A stretch of 64,000 bases of DNA from Ryuthela nishihirai (GCA_038380435.1 JAWZYU010000027.1:2601156-2665155); one strand, 5' to 3'; counted from the first letter of the stretch, positions 11,563 to 22,903 are shown. Translations and numbers: made by a program. The notes: generated from the sequence alone by a model not told the origin.

Positions 11563-11840
11563 CCGATACTTCTGCTCGCAAACCAATGCAAATTTTTTAA
11601 CATTACTGCAGGCGACGGACATAACCTCTACTAAATCATCGTCACTGCATGCAAATAAAAGGTTTACGTTATTTGGTTTTGAATAAAAACAACAATTCGG
11701 TGGATAATTAAGGATGACGACACAAAACCTGTGATGGTTAAAAAGTAATGAAATCGTTCTGCATCCAGTTTCGAAACTGAAAGTCAATCGCTTGCACCAA
11801 TGATTGTTAGAATCTTGCAAACGAGTCCCGCAGTCGAAGC
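11563..11840 (-). repeat. Segment A, right inverted copy
   Basis: This is the reverse-orientation counterpart of 8040-8312. It keeps a longer open frame (11,548-11,850 minus, 100 codons) than the left copy, containing CSDDDLVEVM. A fold cannot be assigned from the sequence alone. Confidence 0.6.
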
Positions 11841-11846
11841 GATCTT

Positions 11847-12764
11847 GCAAAATTTCATTTGATGCCTAGCTTGTTAGTTTCGGCCTTCGCTCTCCGAAAT
11901 AGCGGAATAATCGTTTTCACATTTCTCCTTTTTTTAGGGGTGAACCATGGGGGGGGGGGGGGTCAATTTTGTATAATTTATGACACTCACCGCATCACAC
12001 GCTTTGATGCATAATAGCTTGTTACTTTTAAGGCTCGTGTTCTGGCTAAATAGAGGAAGAATCGTTTTCTTTTCATATTTCTCCCTTTTTTAGGGGGGGA
12101 ACACTTCCCGCATCACAAGCTTCCACTTCCTTTCGGCTTTCGCGTTCTGGAGAAAAAGCGTAACAATATTTTTCATATTTTTCCTGTTTTAGGGGAAAAG
12201 AAAACATGGGGAGTTAATTTTTAAATAGCTTAGGACATTCCCCAGGTTACAAGCTTTCATTTGACACATAAATCATTAAGCTTCTCCGTCGCGTTCTAAA
12301 GTTAATTGTGGAACAGTTGATGTCAAAACAGTTGCTTTTCGATAGACACAGAAACCTAGAAATGTGAAGCGAAAAACAATAGGAAGTGAAGTGAAAATGC
12401 CGCCAGGTGGCGTAGCACTTGTTGCGATATCGCCTCCCCTATGGTGTCCGATGGCAGCGATGCGTGATGAAAGCTTCTGCAATGCCACAGGATCCTTATC
12501 GAGCAATCCTTATCGAAAGCAGGGGTAAGATAGGTGCTCTTCATAACAAATTATTCCCCATGTAACTAAAAATGAAATAAAGAAATTTTTCACATTTCCC
12601 CTTTTTTAGGGGGGAACCATAAAATTTTTTTTTTATTTTTTATTACTATTAATCCATTTATATGTGTCGTAATAAATAAAGGGACCAAATGAATTTATAT
12701 TAATTTTGCAAAAGCTGCTATAAAAATTTCCATTATCCTTTACTATTTCTATTATTATTATTAT
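11847..12764 (-). repeat. Segment B, right arm of the 0.9-kb inverted repeat
   Basis: The sequence is the near-complete reverse complement of 8332-9243. Reverse-oriented C-TA6-G blocks are near 11,930, 12,083, 12,185 and 12,600. The G run at about 11,951-11,962 and the matching C run near 9127 differ in length, as expected of homopolymer slippage. Confidence 0.85.
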
Positions 12765-13558
12765 AATAATTGACGAACCAAAAAAAAATGTGGGATATCT
12801 ATCCATTCAGTTTGTTAGAAATCTTTTGGGATTAGTTGTAACAGAATAAAAAGTTTTCGACACAAAATAAAAGTGTTTTTAGATATGTAAATGATTATGA
12901 AATGTATCTGTTAAAATAATGGACTACATATATGAGATAATCTTCGCAACATTAGTTGATGGTTTGCGAAATGGGTTCGTTAATAGCTACTTGAAAACTG
13001 AGACCTAAATTGAGTTGTTTTATCGAACCATGAATAAAATTTCGTTTTCTGTATTGGTCAAAGTTTTATGAAACCATTCAACTGATTGCAACTGATTTAG
13101 TGACAACATGTCTTTTAACGAACAAACTGATCCAAACACGATTTTGATATTTATGAGCTATGAAAAAGAAAAACGAAATTAGAAATGCGTTCATTTCGTA
13201 AAAATGTGAATTTTTATATTAAGAAAAAAATTTTAGATGACGCTTTTATTTAGAAAATAATTTACGGCATATTGAGAATGAAAAATTAACAGAATTTGTA
13301 ACCACCTGCCCTTGGCTACCATTTTATTATTAATTGAAAGAAAAATTACTCAACACTATTCCGATGATGTCATTGAATCAGTGGATTTAGCAGAAGAAAA
13401 AAAACAATTGTTTGCATCGATACGTAACAATGATCGCAACTCAAAAATGAAAGCGAATGGGGAAAAAAGGAGTTGATGTTTTAGCATCGTATGAAGAGAA
13501 ATTTGTGTGTGTGATTCGCGTATGATAGAATAGAGGTAAGTTCTTATGAGTTGAATTA
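12765..13558. other. AT-rich stretch upstream of the kinase gene, nothing recognised
   Basis: No open frame of note is visible. The 5' region of the kinase should lie here, but I cannot identify a core promoter with confidence. Confidence 0.4.
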
Positions 13559-14029
13559 ATGAAAATAAACATGTGTAGTAGGCGTGATGTTATTGAAGCG
13601 TCGGTAGATGAATTACTTAAACGTAAAGATGAATATGAATTCCTTCACGATATTGGTGAAGGAGGTTACGGAAAAGTCATAGCGTTGTATGACAAAGCAA
13701 AAGCTTGTAAGGTAGCAACTAAGATAGTGGCAGAAGCTTCTATTGGTGAAAATATGTTATGGCCACATTTATCCCACGACAACATTGTGAGCTTATATGG
13801 AACAATAACACTAATTGGAAGAGCAAAAGCATTCTTTATGCCCTTAATGGATACGGATCTTTTCAATTTAATACACGAACCTGAATATTTTAATGCTCCA
13901 GATTGCATCAGAAGAAAAAAGAGATTTGTTTTTGATTTCCTCAAAGGATTGGATTATTTACATAGTCAAGGATTAACACACAATGATTTAAAGGAAAAAA
14001 AACATCCTCGTAAATCGAGAACTGAATAA
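13559..14029 (+). pseudogene. Ser/Thr protein-kinase-like gene, N-lobe half
   Basis: This is an intronless frame that starts at an ATG in 'aatgaaaataaacatg'. It carries the N-lobe of a protein kinase: glycine-rich loop GEGGYGKV (residues 33-40), VATK with the ATP-anchoring Lys (55), and the catalytic loop HNDLK (141-145) in place of HRDLK. Right after this loop an eight-A run (13,995-14,002) throws the frame, and 11 unrelated residues follow before a stop. The rest of the kinase continues in another frame. The lack of introns suggests a retrocopy or a gene acquired from a large DNA virus. The closest family cannot be named from sequence alone. The run could also be a sequencing or assembly error, in which case the gene may be intact. 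Confidence 0.75.
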
Positions 14030-14822
14030 AGCTGTCATAGCAGATTTCACTTTCCTTAAGAAAGCGCTTGAAACAGACTTTAACAAGATGGCTGCGCCTC
14101 CTCTGTATTTACCACCGGAAATTGTATCTGCTGGAATGCATGACCCTTTTGATGCCATAGATGCTGAGCTCTGGGTGGCAGGAATCGTAATTCTTCAGAT
14201 AATGATGAAACGATTTTTTTCAAAAAGCATTCAACTTAATGTACCTCGGCCCACTTTCGACAACCACGTTAAACCGATACTCACGAGCATGAAAGATCCC
14301 CGGTTCATGCGTTCGCTTCTGTTAAAGGCTAATCCTGCTTCACCCATTAAAATTGAAGCTGCTAAGCAACTAGTCACCTTTTTAGATCTCTTTATTTGTG
14401 AAGAGCCGCAGAAAAGAGTAAGGGCGAAAGCAGCGCTGCTCTATGATTTCTTCTTGAAAGATGAAGATAATAAGGTTGAGTGTGATGGTGCAAAAGTGAT
14501 CGACCCCAGTTTTCATGTGATACGAAGAGGCGCTCATGCTAATAAAGCTGATGGTTCGAAAAAGCCAAAAACTGTTTCGTCCAATCAAAATCCAGATGTT
14601 GAAATGAAAGAATGTGATAAAGCTTCACCAACTAATGATGGCAGTAGGATGGTACAATTACGCAAATGCGTCGCAAGATTTTTCAGGAGAATATTCTGCA
14701 TGAGTTGCTGCTGTACGTCTACTAAAAAAAGGCATGATTTTAAGAATGGCCAAGTGAATGAACTGCCTCCTGATGAAATGATACCTAAAAGAGTAATGAT
14801 AGCAGCCAGATTCCGTTTCTGA
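14004..14822 (+). pseudogene. Ser/Thr protein-kinase-like gene, C-lobe half and basic tail
   Basis: This is the continuation of the kinase in the next frame; the first in-frame ATG is at 14,088, but homology begins just after the A run. The DFG position reads DFT (nt 14,043-14,051), which would weaken magnesium binding. A PPE motif stands where APE is expected, followed by an F-helix-like DAIDAELWVAGIVI. After the kinase fold come about 100 residues that are polar and basic, with a CMSCCC cluster near 14,695-14,714 flanked by Arg/Lys. Such a cluster would suit lipid modification or metal binding, but that is inference. The frame ends at 14,822; a Lys/Arg/Ser-rich frame continues in another register to about 14,898, hinting at a second indel. 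Confidence 0.7.
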
Positions 14823-14899
14823 TGGTGAGAGCAATAAGAATTCCAAGGTAAAGAAAAAAATCAGAAGAAAGTTATCTGAAAGTCGAAGTAAACTTTAAA

Positions 14900-15320
14900 T
14901 CAACACACCCGAAACAAAAGGCTCTTTTAAGAGCCACATATTGTGTAGAAAGGATGCCCGATCGTACAAAATAAATTATCTAGTAAAGTGACATTTTCAC
15001 TGCTCTGAGAAATCTTTGAAGGAAAATCCTAAAAGGATACTTGGTATGCGAATTAGCTGGATCAGCATTCTCCTCAAGTGTTGAAGAAGAAAAATTTCCT
15101 TGATCCCTCTTTTTCCTTCCACACTAACTGCCTATGTGTGGAGGGGTTTTCTCCAGGTTAGAGCAAAACACTCTGACATGGATGGTGCCTTGACGTGGCG
15201 TCAGAGCTTTTCACTAAACCATCTGGCAGACATATTTCTATGTAACAGAAAATGTTGATTGACACTTTAATGCAACCTTATAGTATCTTTATCCCTCTTC
15301 TTCCTCCCATACTAGCTGCC
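14900..15320. other. No gene seen downstream of the kinase
   Basis: I see no domain or RNA signature. Sequence landmarks such as 'gtgtggaggggttttctcc' are not assignable to a family. Confidence 0.4.
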
Positions 15321-15659
15321 TATATGGCTCAATCGGTAGAGCGCCAGGCTCGTAATCTATAGATCCCAGGTTCTAGTCCCGCCTGGGCCAACGTTGAGAT
15401 TTATCTCGGCAAAACTCTCAGTCAGTAGGGGACACCGATGGGCTTGGAAAAGTCGCCGTCCGTCGGATGGGACGTAAAGTCGTGGTCCCGTGTGTGGGAG
15501 ACCCTGTGCACCTTAAAAACATGCTGGATGGCCTTGACGGGAGCTACGATCTGTCCAGTGAATTCTCTTCCCTCAACTGTCTTTGAGCCCTCGGGGTTCT
15601 TTTGACCTCGCCATTTAGCCCATTTTGGGCAAAGAAAGTGTAACTCAAAGGTAAAACCA
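15321..15659 (+). mobile_element. SINE-1 copy, diverged
   Basis: The tRNA-like head (15,321-15,390) and body are recognisable, but this is the most diverged near-full-length copy, with many substitutions and small deletions, including loss of part of the body near 15,500. It ends at 'aaaggtaaaacca'. Confidence 0.85.
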
Positions 15660-16399
15660 TTGACGATCCTATTTTTTCGTTTTCGGCTATCCGTAGTTGC
15701 GTTAGAGTAAGATGTAGGCATAATTGCTGTATTTGTAACTGCGATCATTAGTGAACGGCTTAAATATTTCACTCTTGAAGCATTGATTTGTTTATTGCCC
15801 CCCCCCCCCCATCAGCCTCTGAAAAAGTCTTTCCTAATGCCCATTGGAAGTTTCTAGCTGAAATATTTAATGCGTTGCCTTGACCTAATTCGAAATGGTT
15901 TTACAAAAATTTTACATCTAACGTATGCGAAAAGAACTGTACAAAATAATCTCTGAATGCTTTTGAATATCGCAAGAAATGTAATACCGATTATTAACAT
16001 TTTTCTAAATACCATTCCTTTGTTGATCCTGTTACAAATTAAACGGATGGAAATTGAGTGTGAGTTCAAAAATGGTATTTAACAATTATAATTCTAAAAT
16101 AATGCAATTTATTACAAAAATATGATTTAAACATTTATATAAACTATACTCAAAACATAAAATAAGGCTTTTTACATCATTTAATAAATGACAGAATCAT
16201 ATTTGTGAACAAATCTGCAATCTATCGAGAGGAACCTTACCAATTCCTAAACAACTAAATATAACTGTGTATCAAATGATGACAACAGAACACAACGACC
16301 CTAAGTGTTCAGAGAAAGTTCAGAGAAGGTATCCACTGGACATCTGTTAGATGTCCAGTGGTTCCGGTTCCCTTCCCTGGCTTTTTCTCTTTTAGCTGG
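15660..16399. other. No gene seen; AT-rich with a C run
   Basis: Only a C run at about 15,799-15,810 stands out. No transposon or coding signature is visible. Confidence 0.4.
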
Positions 16400-16548
16400 T
16401 TTGGGTTGTTTTACCTCTGAGGGACACTTTTTTTATACCCAAAGGCTAAATGGCCAGGTCACAAGGACTCCGAGAGCTCAGAGAAGGTTACGGGAAGGGG
16501 ATCCACTGGAACAGCTGTTAGGAGACAGATGGTAGGTCCCCGTCAAGG
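16400..16548 (-). mobile_element. SINE-1 3' fragment
   Basis: The minus-strand tail half of SINE-1 runs from 'ttgggttgttttacctctga' to 'gtccccgtcaagg', where similarity stops. The tRNA head is missing, consistent with 5' truncation. Confidence 0.85.
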
Positions 16549-16804
16549 AACTCTTCTTCCCACAGAAAAGTTGGGATCAGCTCTGCTTGTCCGACTCCAT
16601 GTAACCTCCTCAGCCACATCTTAAAGTGTCTTAAGCATCCTTCTTTTTCTGACCAGTCCACTAACAGAATCAACACAAATAAACTTATTAACCTCCCACG
16701 AACACACCAAATAAAAACACTTCTTCTCTATACGGTACAGACTAAAACAAACTGCGTTTTTCTTCACACTCCAATTCCTCTTAATTATAATAAAATAAAA
16801 TAAA

Positions 16805-16992
16805 TACCCCCTCAAGCAGCTGCTTGCCACAGAGGTCTGACAGGAGCCTGTCAGTTTATATGCCACAGTAAAAGATCTGAGAGGATGGCAGGACCTCAGC
16901 AGAAAACAACACGAACATCCATGCCTTACCCGGGGCTCGAACCCAGGTCCCGTAGATTAGTAGCCAAGCGTGCTAACCACTCGGCCACGGGA
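16805..16992 (-). mobile_element. SINE-2 copy (second tRNA-headed family)
   Basis: On the minus strand it has a class II tRNA-like head ('tggccgagtggttagc', B-box 'gggttcgagccccgggtaag') and a body with 'aactgacaggctcctgtcag' and 'aagcagctgcttgaggg'. Its head, body and tail all differ from SINE-1. A short second head fragment in the same orientation follows at about 17,000-17,036. Confidence 0.88.
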
Positions 16993-17040
16993 CGGCGCGC
17001 AAACAACCATGACTTACCCGGGGCTCGAACCCTACAACAA

Positions 17041-17872
17041 CTTATTCCTTATTTTTTTTTATTTCGTTCGAAGTAGTTGGTGACGTAATTCTCACGCTGT
17101 AGTTCACGCGAGCATCAAAACGATGCATCACGTCACGTTCATTGTAGCACGTATTCCATGGAGAGTCTCTACTTCCTGGAGATAGAGAGGGAAGTGTGGC
17201 CTGAGGGTCTTTTGATATTTCCCGTTATATCATTATGTAGGATGTCTCGATGCTAGAGGGGTTTTATCTTCTATTGACGGGACCGAGGCCTAGAGCACAT
17301 TCGATCCTCAGATGAATATATTCCAAATGCAACGCAGGGATTTATGAAATGGCACTCTGTCAAAAAAATTAAAAAAATTGACGAACACTGCTAAAGGAAG
17401 AACTAATAAAACTGCAACCAAAAGCACAAGAATTCAAGGTTGCTCGAAATCATTTACCTAATATTTTAGTTGTAAACGCCGCTATTTAAAAAGTATTAAG
17501 TGGGAAATATGTAGTTTCTAAGATCTATTTCTGGAGTGCTAATTTTGAAATGAGGAACCTAATGAATAATTCTTGAATAAAAATATAAATACAATTTCTT
17601 TGTAAGAACATTTTAGTCATCATATACAATTTCGCATCTTTTATATATAGAGCTATTAAACTACGTGCCTTGCAAAGAATCGTCAAAATGTCTCGTGGCA
17701 GGTCTCGTGGCTTTTTCATCATTGCTCTAAATTCTACTTCATTGAATGAAACAAAAGTCGAAACAACAGTGATCGAAGAATAGTAATACTAACAAATCCT
17801 GATTCTCTTTCGGTATAAACAGATAAATAAAAATAAAGGGAAGCAAAAATTGTTTCCCGTTTTTAATTATTA
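17041..17872. other. No gene seen
   Basis: AT-rich sequence with short frames only (for example 17,525-17,722 minus); none shows a known domain. Confidence 0.4.
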
Positions 17873-18027
17873 TACACTGAGATGCCAGTTTATTAGGTAT
17901 ACCACCCCTCCTCCCATAAATGGTTTATTCCAACACGTAATACGTCAGGTTGCCGCCTTGTGCGGTATAAATCAGGCAGACCAGCTCTTCGAGCATTAGT
18001 TACAGTTGGACTGAGTTTCAGAGTGGG

Positions 18028-19020
18028 AAAAATGAGACACCTGAGTGACTTTGAACATGGCATGATAGTTGGAACTAGGCGTGCCAGTTCTAGCAATGTC
18101 CCAAATGGCCGTCCTCCTGGGCTTTTCACACACAACCATTACAAGGGTTGACAGAGAATGGTGCGAAAAGCAAAAACCTACCAGTGATCGGCGATCCTGT
18201 GGATGAAAACAGCTTCTGGATCAGAGGGTCAAAGGTGATTGGCGAGAATTGTGCAAGCATACAAACGGGTCAGAACCAGGCAAATTACAGCAGAATTAAA
18301 CATTGGTGTGCAGAAGGTCATCTCTCTCAATGCACCATGTATCAGACCTTGTCACGAATGGGCTACAATATCCACCGACCATGCTGAGTGCTGATGTCAG
18401 TCGACCATGCCGAGTGCTCAGTGATGATGTTGTTACACGAAAGCACGTATCCAATCGGTTCAGGAGAATTGACACTGGACCTTTGAGGACTGGAAAAAGG
18501 TATCCTGGTCGGATGACTCAAGGTCCCTTTTGCATCATGCTGATGGATCAGAATTTGGCACAAGCAACATGAGGCTATGGAGCCATCTTGTCTGATGTCA
18601 ACAGTACAGGCTGCGGTGGCGGTGTGATGGTGTGGGGGAATGTTTTCCTGGCACACATTAGGCCCCCTGATATCCAATGAAGGACATCTAAAGGTCATGG
18701 CGTATTTGAACATCGTTGCCGACCAAATTCATCCCTTCATGGCTTCAGTTTATCCTCACTCGGATGGACGCGTTCAGCATCATAATGCACCTGCTCACAA
18801 GGTATGTATCGTCACCGAATGGTTCCAGGAACATGCCGATTTACCTTGCTTCATTGGCCTGCAGAGTTCCCAGATCTAAACCGTATTAATCATCTTTGGG
18901 ATGAGGTGGAAAGGTCTGTTCGCATCGAGACTGTGCCGCCATCCAATTTGCAGCCACTGAGCCGACACAAACATTTCCGCAAGGTACATCACTCTTGCAC
19001 AATGCATTCAGCATCTTGTA
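18028..19020 (+). pseudogene. Tc1-like transposase, frameshifted and catalytically dead
   Basis: Pieces in several frames follow the Tc1 order: a helix-turn-helix start with LSDFEHGMIVG, a SRMGYNIHRP block, MFSWHTLGPLI, HPFMASVYP, HNAPAHK and INHLWDEVERSVRIE. Two catalytic positions are lost: the Asp normally in QQDNAP is His here (about 18,778), and the Glu normally in NPIEHLW is Asn (about 18,885). At least three frame changes are needed to follow the protein. Such transposases cut and paste the element at TA sites; this one cannot. Confidence 0.85.
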
Positions 19021-19021
19021 A

Positions 19022-19891
19022 GTTCCATCCTCATCCTCAAGCAGCCATGAGTTACGGAGTCCAACCAGTTAGTGCAATTCAATTTTACAAACACGTCTGT
19101 CTTGAATTACATCTGCTGCACATGACCACTGTAACCCAATTCTAATAAGATCCTATTTGATATTGTCTGCCCACCACATCCTAGGTCTCCCCCTCTTTCT
19201 GCGGCCTTTAGGCACGCTGTTCATAACCTTATTTGCTAATCTATAGTTATACATACTGGTAACATAGGCAAACCAATAGAATCTCTCTTCATATTATCCT
19301 ATTCAAAGGAGGTTGCAGACTCCTTTGCCTAATCTCATCATTAGTTACAAAGTTAAACCACCTAATGCCCAATATACTGTGCAACCATCTAGAATCAAAA
19401 GCACCTAGTTTCCTGTTATCTTGTTTACAAAGTGTCCACGTTTCACTACCATAACTAACCCTAGAAAGAACCAAACTATTAAACAGTCTAATTTTAGTCT
19501 TTAGGTGTATACGCCTATTTCTCCACACTCTCCATAGATTCTTAAAAGTCCCGGCAGCAATCCCTATTCGTCTGTTAATCTCATGGCGCACATCACCATT
19601 ATCTGTTACATAGCTCCCAAGATAATTAAACTGTGACACATGCTCAAGACTGCAACCATTCAGATTAACTGAGACGCCTGCTCAAGACTGCAACCATTCA
19701 GATTAACTGAGACGCCTGCTCAAGACTGCAACCATTCAGATTAACTGAGACATCTGCTCAAGACTGCAACCATTCAGATTAACTGAGACATCTGCTCAAG
19801 ACTGCAACCATTCAGATTAACTGAGACATCTGCTCAAGACTGCAACCATTCAGATTAACTGAATCACAGCCTGCCTGACCTATTTTCATTA
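19022..19891 (-). mobile_element. LINE A 3' fragment inserted in the Tc1 element
   Basis: The minus-strand sequence matches LINE A from its C-terminal domain to the GAT-rich 3' end (19,022-19,040). The frame 19,289-19,639 shows NYLGSYVTDNGDVRHEINRRIG, split by no stop for 116 codons. It is 5'-truncated, the usual result of incomplete reverse transcription. It also holds the 38-bp expansion described separately. Confidence 0.88.
19633..19860. repeat. 38-bp tandem repeat, 6 units, inside the LINE A fragment
   Basis: Units start at 19,633, 19,671, 19,709, 19,747, 19,785 and 19,823. Each contains 'tgctcaagactgcaaccatt' and 'cagattaact'. LINE A copies 1 (about 4611-4650) and 2 (about 27,870-27,900) hold the same sequence only once, so five units were gained locally. 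First-unit variants differ in the three bases before 'tgctc', which allows the order of duplication to be read. Confidence 0.93.
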
Positions 19892-20164
19892 CCCGATGAA
19901 TTTAGGGCAAAGGTGGTTCAACACGCTACTTGGTAGGTGTACCTAATAAATTGGTATCTCAGTGTACACGAATAGAACAAATAGGATATGCAAAATAGTA
20001 ATTTGCATGAAGATTGTATCTCAAGGTATTTGTTATTTCAGGTATGAATGATCACTCAAACTTAAGTGCTTATTCAGCTGATAAACGAAAGGTCAGTTGC
20101 CGAAAGGGATTGAAATATGTTAGAGGTGGATAGACGCACACGAGAAAATGTGAAAAAAACTGAG

Positions 20165-20385
20165 GGTAAATGCCTTGGCCGAGTGGTTAGCGCGCTTGGC
20201 TACTGATCTAAGGGACCTGGGTTCGAGCCCCGGGTAAGGCATGAATGTTCGTGTCGTTTTTCTACTGAGATCCTGCCATCCTCTCAGACCTTCTACTATG
20301 GCATATAAACTGACAGGCTCCTGTCAGACCTCTGTGGCAAGCAGCTGCTTGAGGGGGTTATTTATTTTATTTTTTTTTAAATTGT
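20165..20385 (+). mobile_element. SINE-2 copy, full length
   Basis: The tRNA-like head is at 20,171-20,241 (A box 'tggccgagtggttagc', B box 'gggttcgagccccgggtaag'), and the body continues to 'gcttgagggggttatttatt' and a T-rich tail. The head resembles a serine/leucine-type tRNA in its D arm, but the attached SINE body and lack of a separate terminator argue against a functional tRNA gene. Confidence 0.88.
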
Positions 20386-21075
20386 CATAAAAACATTTTG
20401 AGATAGATTTAAGTTAGTTTGCAATTATCCCAAAGAAAAGAAGCTTACTTTTAAGAAAATGAAAGAACATCTGTCAAAAAAAAAAACATTAGATTGTTAT
20501 CACAAGACATGATATTAATGTGAAACGAATATATATTTCGACTTCGCTTTTTTTCGGACTTTTCGAAATCAAATGATTTTGAAAAGTCAATTAAAAAAAC
20601 TGCGATATGAACGAAAAAAAAACATTACTAATGATAAATTGTTAAATTCTGCAGAAGGTTCCAAAATATATCACAGGCCTATGATAGTTTTAGTATCTTA
20701 AATATTTTATCTGTTCAATGGTAAATCATGCTTGCCCATTCTGAAACTTTTATCCAATTTTCGCCATCACGTACAGATTTTCGCTCAACGTCATTTTACG
20801 GTTCCAAGAGTGGATAATTTTCCTTCGCATCGGATCACATTTCTTTATGGTTTAAATGTGGAAGCACATCATGACGGTTGATTACCGTTGATTACTCCAA
20901 AAGTAATGCATAAAAGGAAGGCAACGAAATGTAGCTTGGAGAATAAAAGACGTCGGTTTCACAAAACAAATTAAAAGGAATGAAGTCGAAATTAGGGGGC
21001 TGTTTGATATTGTCGGCATTCCCTCTCTCAATAAGCATAGTTTCTTTAAACATCCCACTAACCATTTTCTCTCCA
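20386..21075. other. AT-rich stretch before LINE A copy 2
   Basis: Nothing is recognised up to about 20,880. The last 200 bases may include 5' UTR of LINE A copy 2, which I cannot delimit. Confidence 0.4.
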
Positions 21076-21079
21076 CAGG

Positions 21080-21660
21080 TAGTTGGAATGTGAGGAATCT
21101 GTGCAAAGATTATTCTCTTCGTGACCTTACACAAGAACTCCACTGTTATAATTTAGATATCCTTAGCTTGCAAGAGACCAGATGGACAGATAAAGGTGAA
21201 ATTCTTAAAATTAATTTTAAATTTCTCTTTTCAGAGAGAGAGATAAAAAGCATCTCCAAGGCGTAGGTTTGCTTCTCAGCAGACAAACTAGTGATGCTCT
21301 TCTTGGATATGTGTGCATTAATTAAAGGTTTCTGACAAGCATTAAAGATTTCAATGTTATCTGTTCTTATGTCCCCGTAGAGGATCCGGATGAGGACGAG
21401 AAAGATAGAATTAACGGATAACTTCAGGATACTTTTAATTCTGTCAAGAAAGGAGATATTACCCTTGTTCTAGGTGACTTCAATGCCAAAGTTGGTACTG
21501 ACTCTGATCTTTGGGGAGGGATGATAGGCCCTTTTGGTATTGGTAGCTGCAATGGCAATGGGCAACGTCTCCTACAGGTAAGTAAACTCAATGGATTCAG
21601 AATAACTAACACTTATTACAAACACTGCGACATACATAAGTACACCTGATGTGCTGCATA
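21080..21660 (+). pseudogene. LINE A endonuclease, copy 2
   Basis: The N-terminal block of the APE endonuclease is visible in one frame (SWNVRNL, then LDILSLQETRWTDKGEI), followed by a frame change. The GDFNAKVGTDSDLW block is readable around 21,475-21,515. The LINE needs this domain to nick target DNA. Stops and indels prevent a continuous frame. Confidence 0.8.
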
Positions 21661-21930
21661 AGAATATGATTGATTATATATTAATTAACAGCAAATGGGT
21701 TAGTTCTGTTAGAAATACCAGGGCATATAGGGGAGCTGAAATTGGATCTGACCATTACCTTGTTAAAAGTGTCTTTCAACTTAAACTTAAAAAGTATTGT
21801 GCTAAATTTAAAAAAAATTACCCTTAACACTGAAGCGCTGAAAGACCCAGTTATAGTTAAAGCTTTACCATGATAGATTACTTAGTCATTATGACAGTTA
21901 TAATTTGTATACTACTGAAATTGAGAAAGA

Positions 21931-22903
21931 ATGGGACGTTTTAAACAGGTTTATCTTGAAACTAATAACAGCAGTCTTTTAGGAAAAAAAGAGCAGAGGA
22001 GGCAAAATTATTTAAGTCATAAGGCACTTCAACTTATTTCAGAAAGAAAGAACTGCAGGGATGTCCTTAATCAATATCCTACTTATCGTAATAGGAAGCA
22101 TTACAATGATCTTGATAAACGTGCAAAGAATCAGTTATTAGATGATAAGAATCTTTGGCATTGATAACTTGGCTGAGAAAGCTGAGGAAGCAGTTACACA
22201 GCACAACAGCAGTTGATTGTACCAGAGACAGGGTCGGACGTTGATCTTCTGAGGCCCTAAGCTAAAGCATATTTAAGAGCCCCTAAAATATTCAAGTGTA
22301 AGAGGCCCCAAAAATTCGAAAGTCGAAATATATATATTTATTCTGATTGAGGGGAACATTGAAAAATAAACACGAAACTGATATGGTGAAAACATTATTC
22401 TAGCATTGGTAAGCAAAGATGAACGGTGTTTGTACAACAGATTAAATATTGTAGAATTTTTCGCAATGCAGTAAAACTTGAAATACATATCTTTGAGGCC
22501 CCTCATATCGTGATGCCCTAAGCTGTAGCTTAGTTAGCTTATGTATAAATCCGGCTCTGACCAGATTGTTAACACTTTGTATGAGAAGAAAGAGACAGGT
22601 ACAGAGGGATTGAAGGATAAACAAGGTAAGGTTATAGAAGGTGAGGATTCTGTCATAGCTAGGGGGGGGGGCTGAGAATTTCAGTGATGTTTTAAACAAT
22701 ATGGTTAGTTCTACTCCCATTGTTTGTAATGATGATAGATGCATTGGTGGCTTTAATGTTGGCCCTATAACACAGTCTGAAGCTAATTTTGGTATTTCTA
22801 AACTTAAACTTCGTAAATCCCCAGGGGTAGATGAAATTACTACGGAAATGCTTAGAGCTGGGAATGTTTCGGTTACCACATGGATTACTGAAATTCTGAA
22901 TAT
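21931..22903 (+). pseudogene. LINE A linker and start of RT, copy 2, with MITE inside
   Basis: Frame 21,931-22,164 carries the linker (LLGKKEQRRQNYLSHKALQLI). After the MITE the frame 22,701-23,015 carries the RT N-terminal block (LRKSPGVDEITTEMLRAGNVSVTTW) until the LTR element starts at 22,904; codons after that belong to the LTR. The homologous part of copy 1 is uninterrupted. Confidence 0.82.
22229..22559. mobile_element. hAT-type MITE inserted in LINE A copy 2
   Basis: The ends are 'cagggtcgga' and, reversed, 'cagagccgga', the hAT style of terminal repeat. The flanks 'accagaga' (22,221-22,228) and 'accagatt' (22,560-22,567) look like an 8-bp target duplication with two changes. It is absent from LINE A copy 1. 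There is no coding capacity in 331 bp, so it is non-autonomous. Confidence 0.75.

Larger units (their letters stand above)
17875..19964 (+). mobile_element. Tc1-like DNA transposon, dead, interrupted by a LINE fragment
   Basis: Terminal inverted repeats of 29 bp begin with 'cactgagat' at 17,875 and end with its complement at 19,964. They contain 'tttattaggta' and show 3 mismatches. The element is flanked by TA on both sides (17,873-17,874 and 19,965-19,966), the Tc1/mariner target. Its length of 2,090 bp includes about 870 bp of LINE A 3' sequence near the transposase C terminus. Confidence 0.92.

Noticed and set aside
11548..11850. PB1-like domain in the segment A frame
   Set aside because: An acidic SDDDL stretch is suggestive, but length and other landmarks do not support the fold.
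20171..20241. Functional tRNA gene
   Set aside because: The cloverleaf-like head is joined to a SINE-2 body found at three other places; it is a SINE head.
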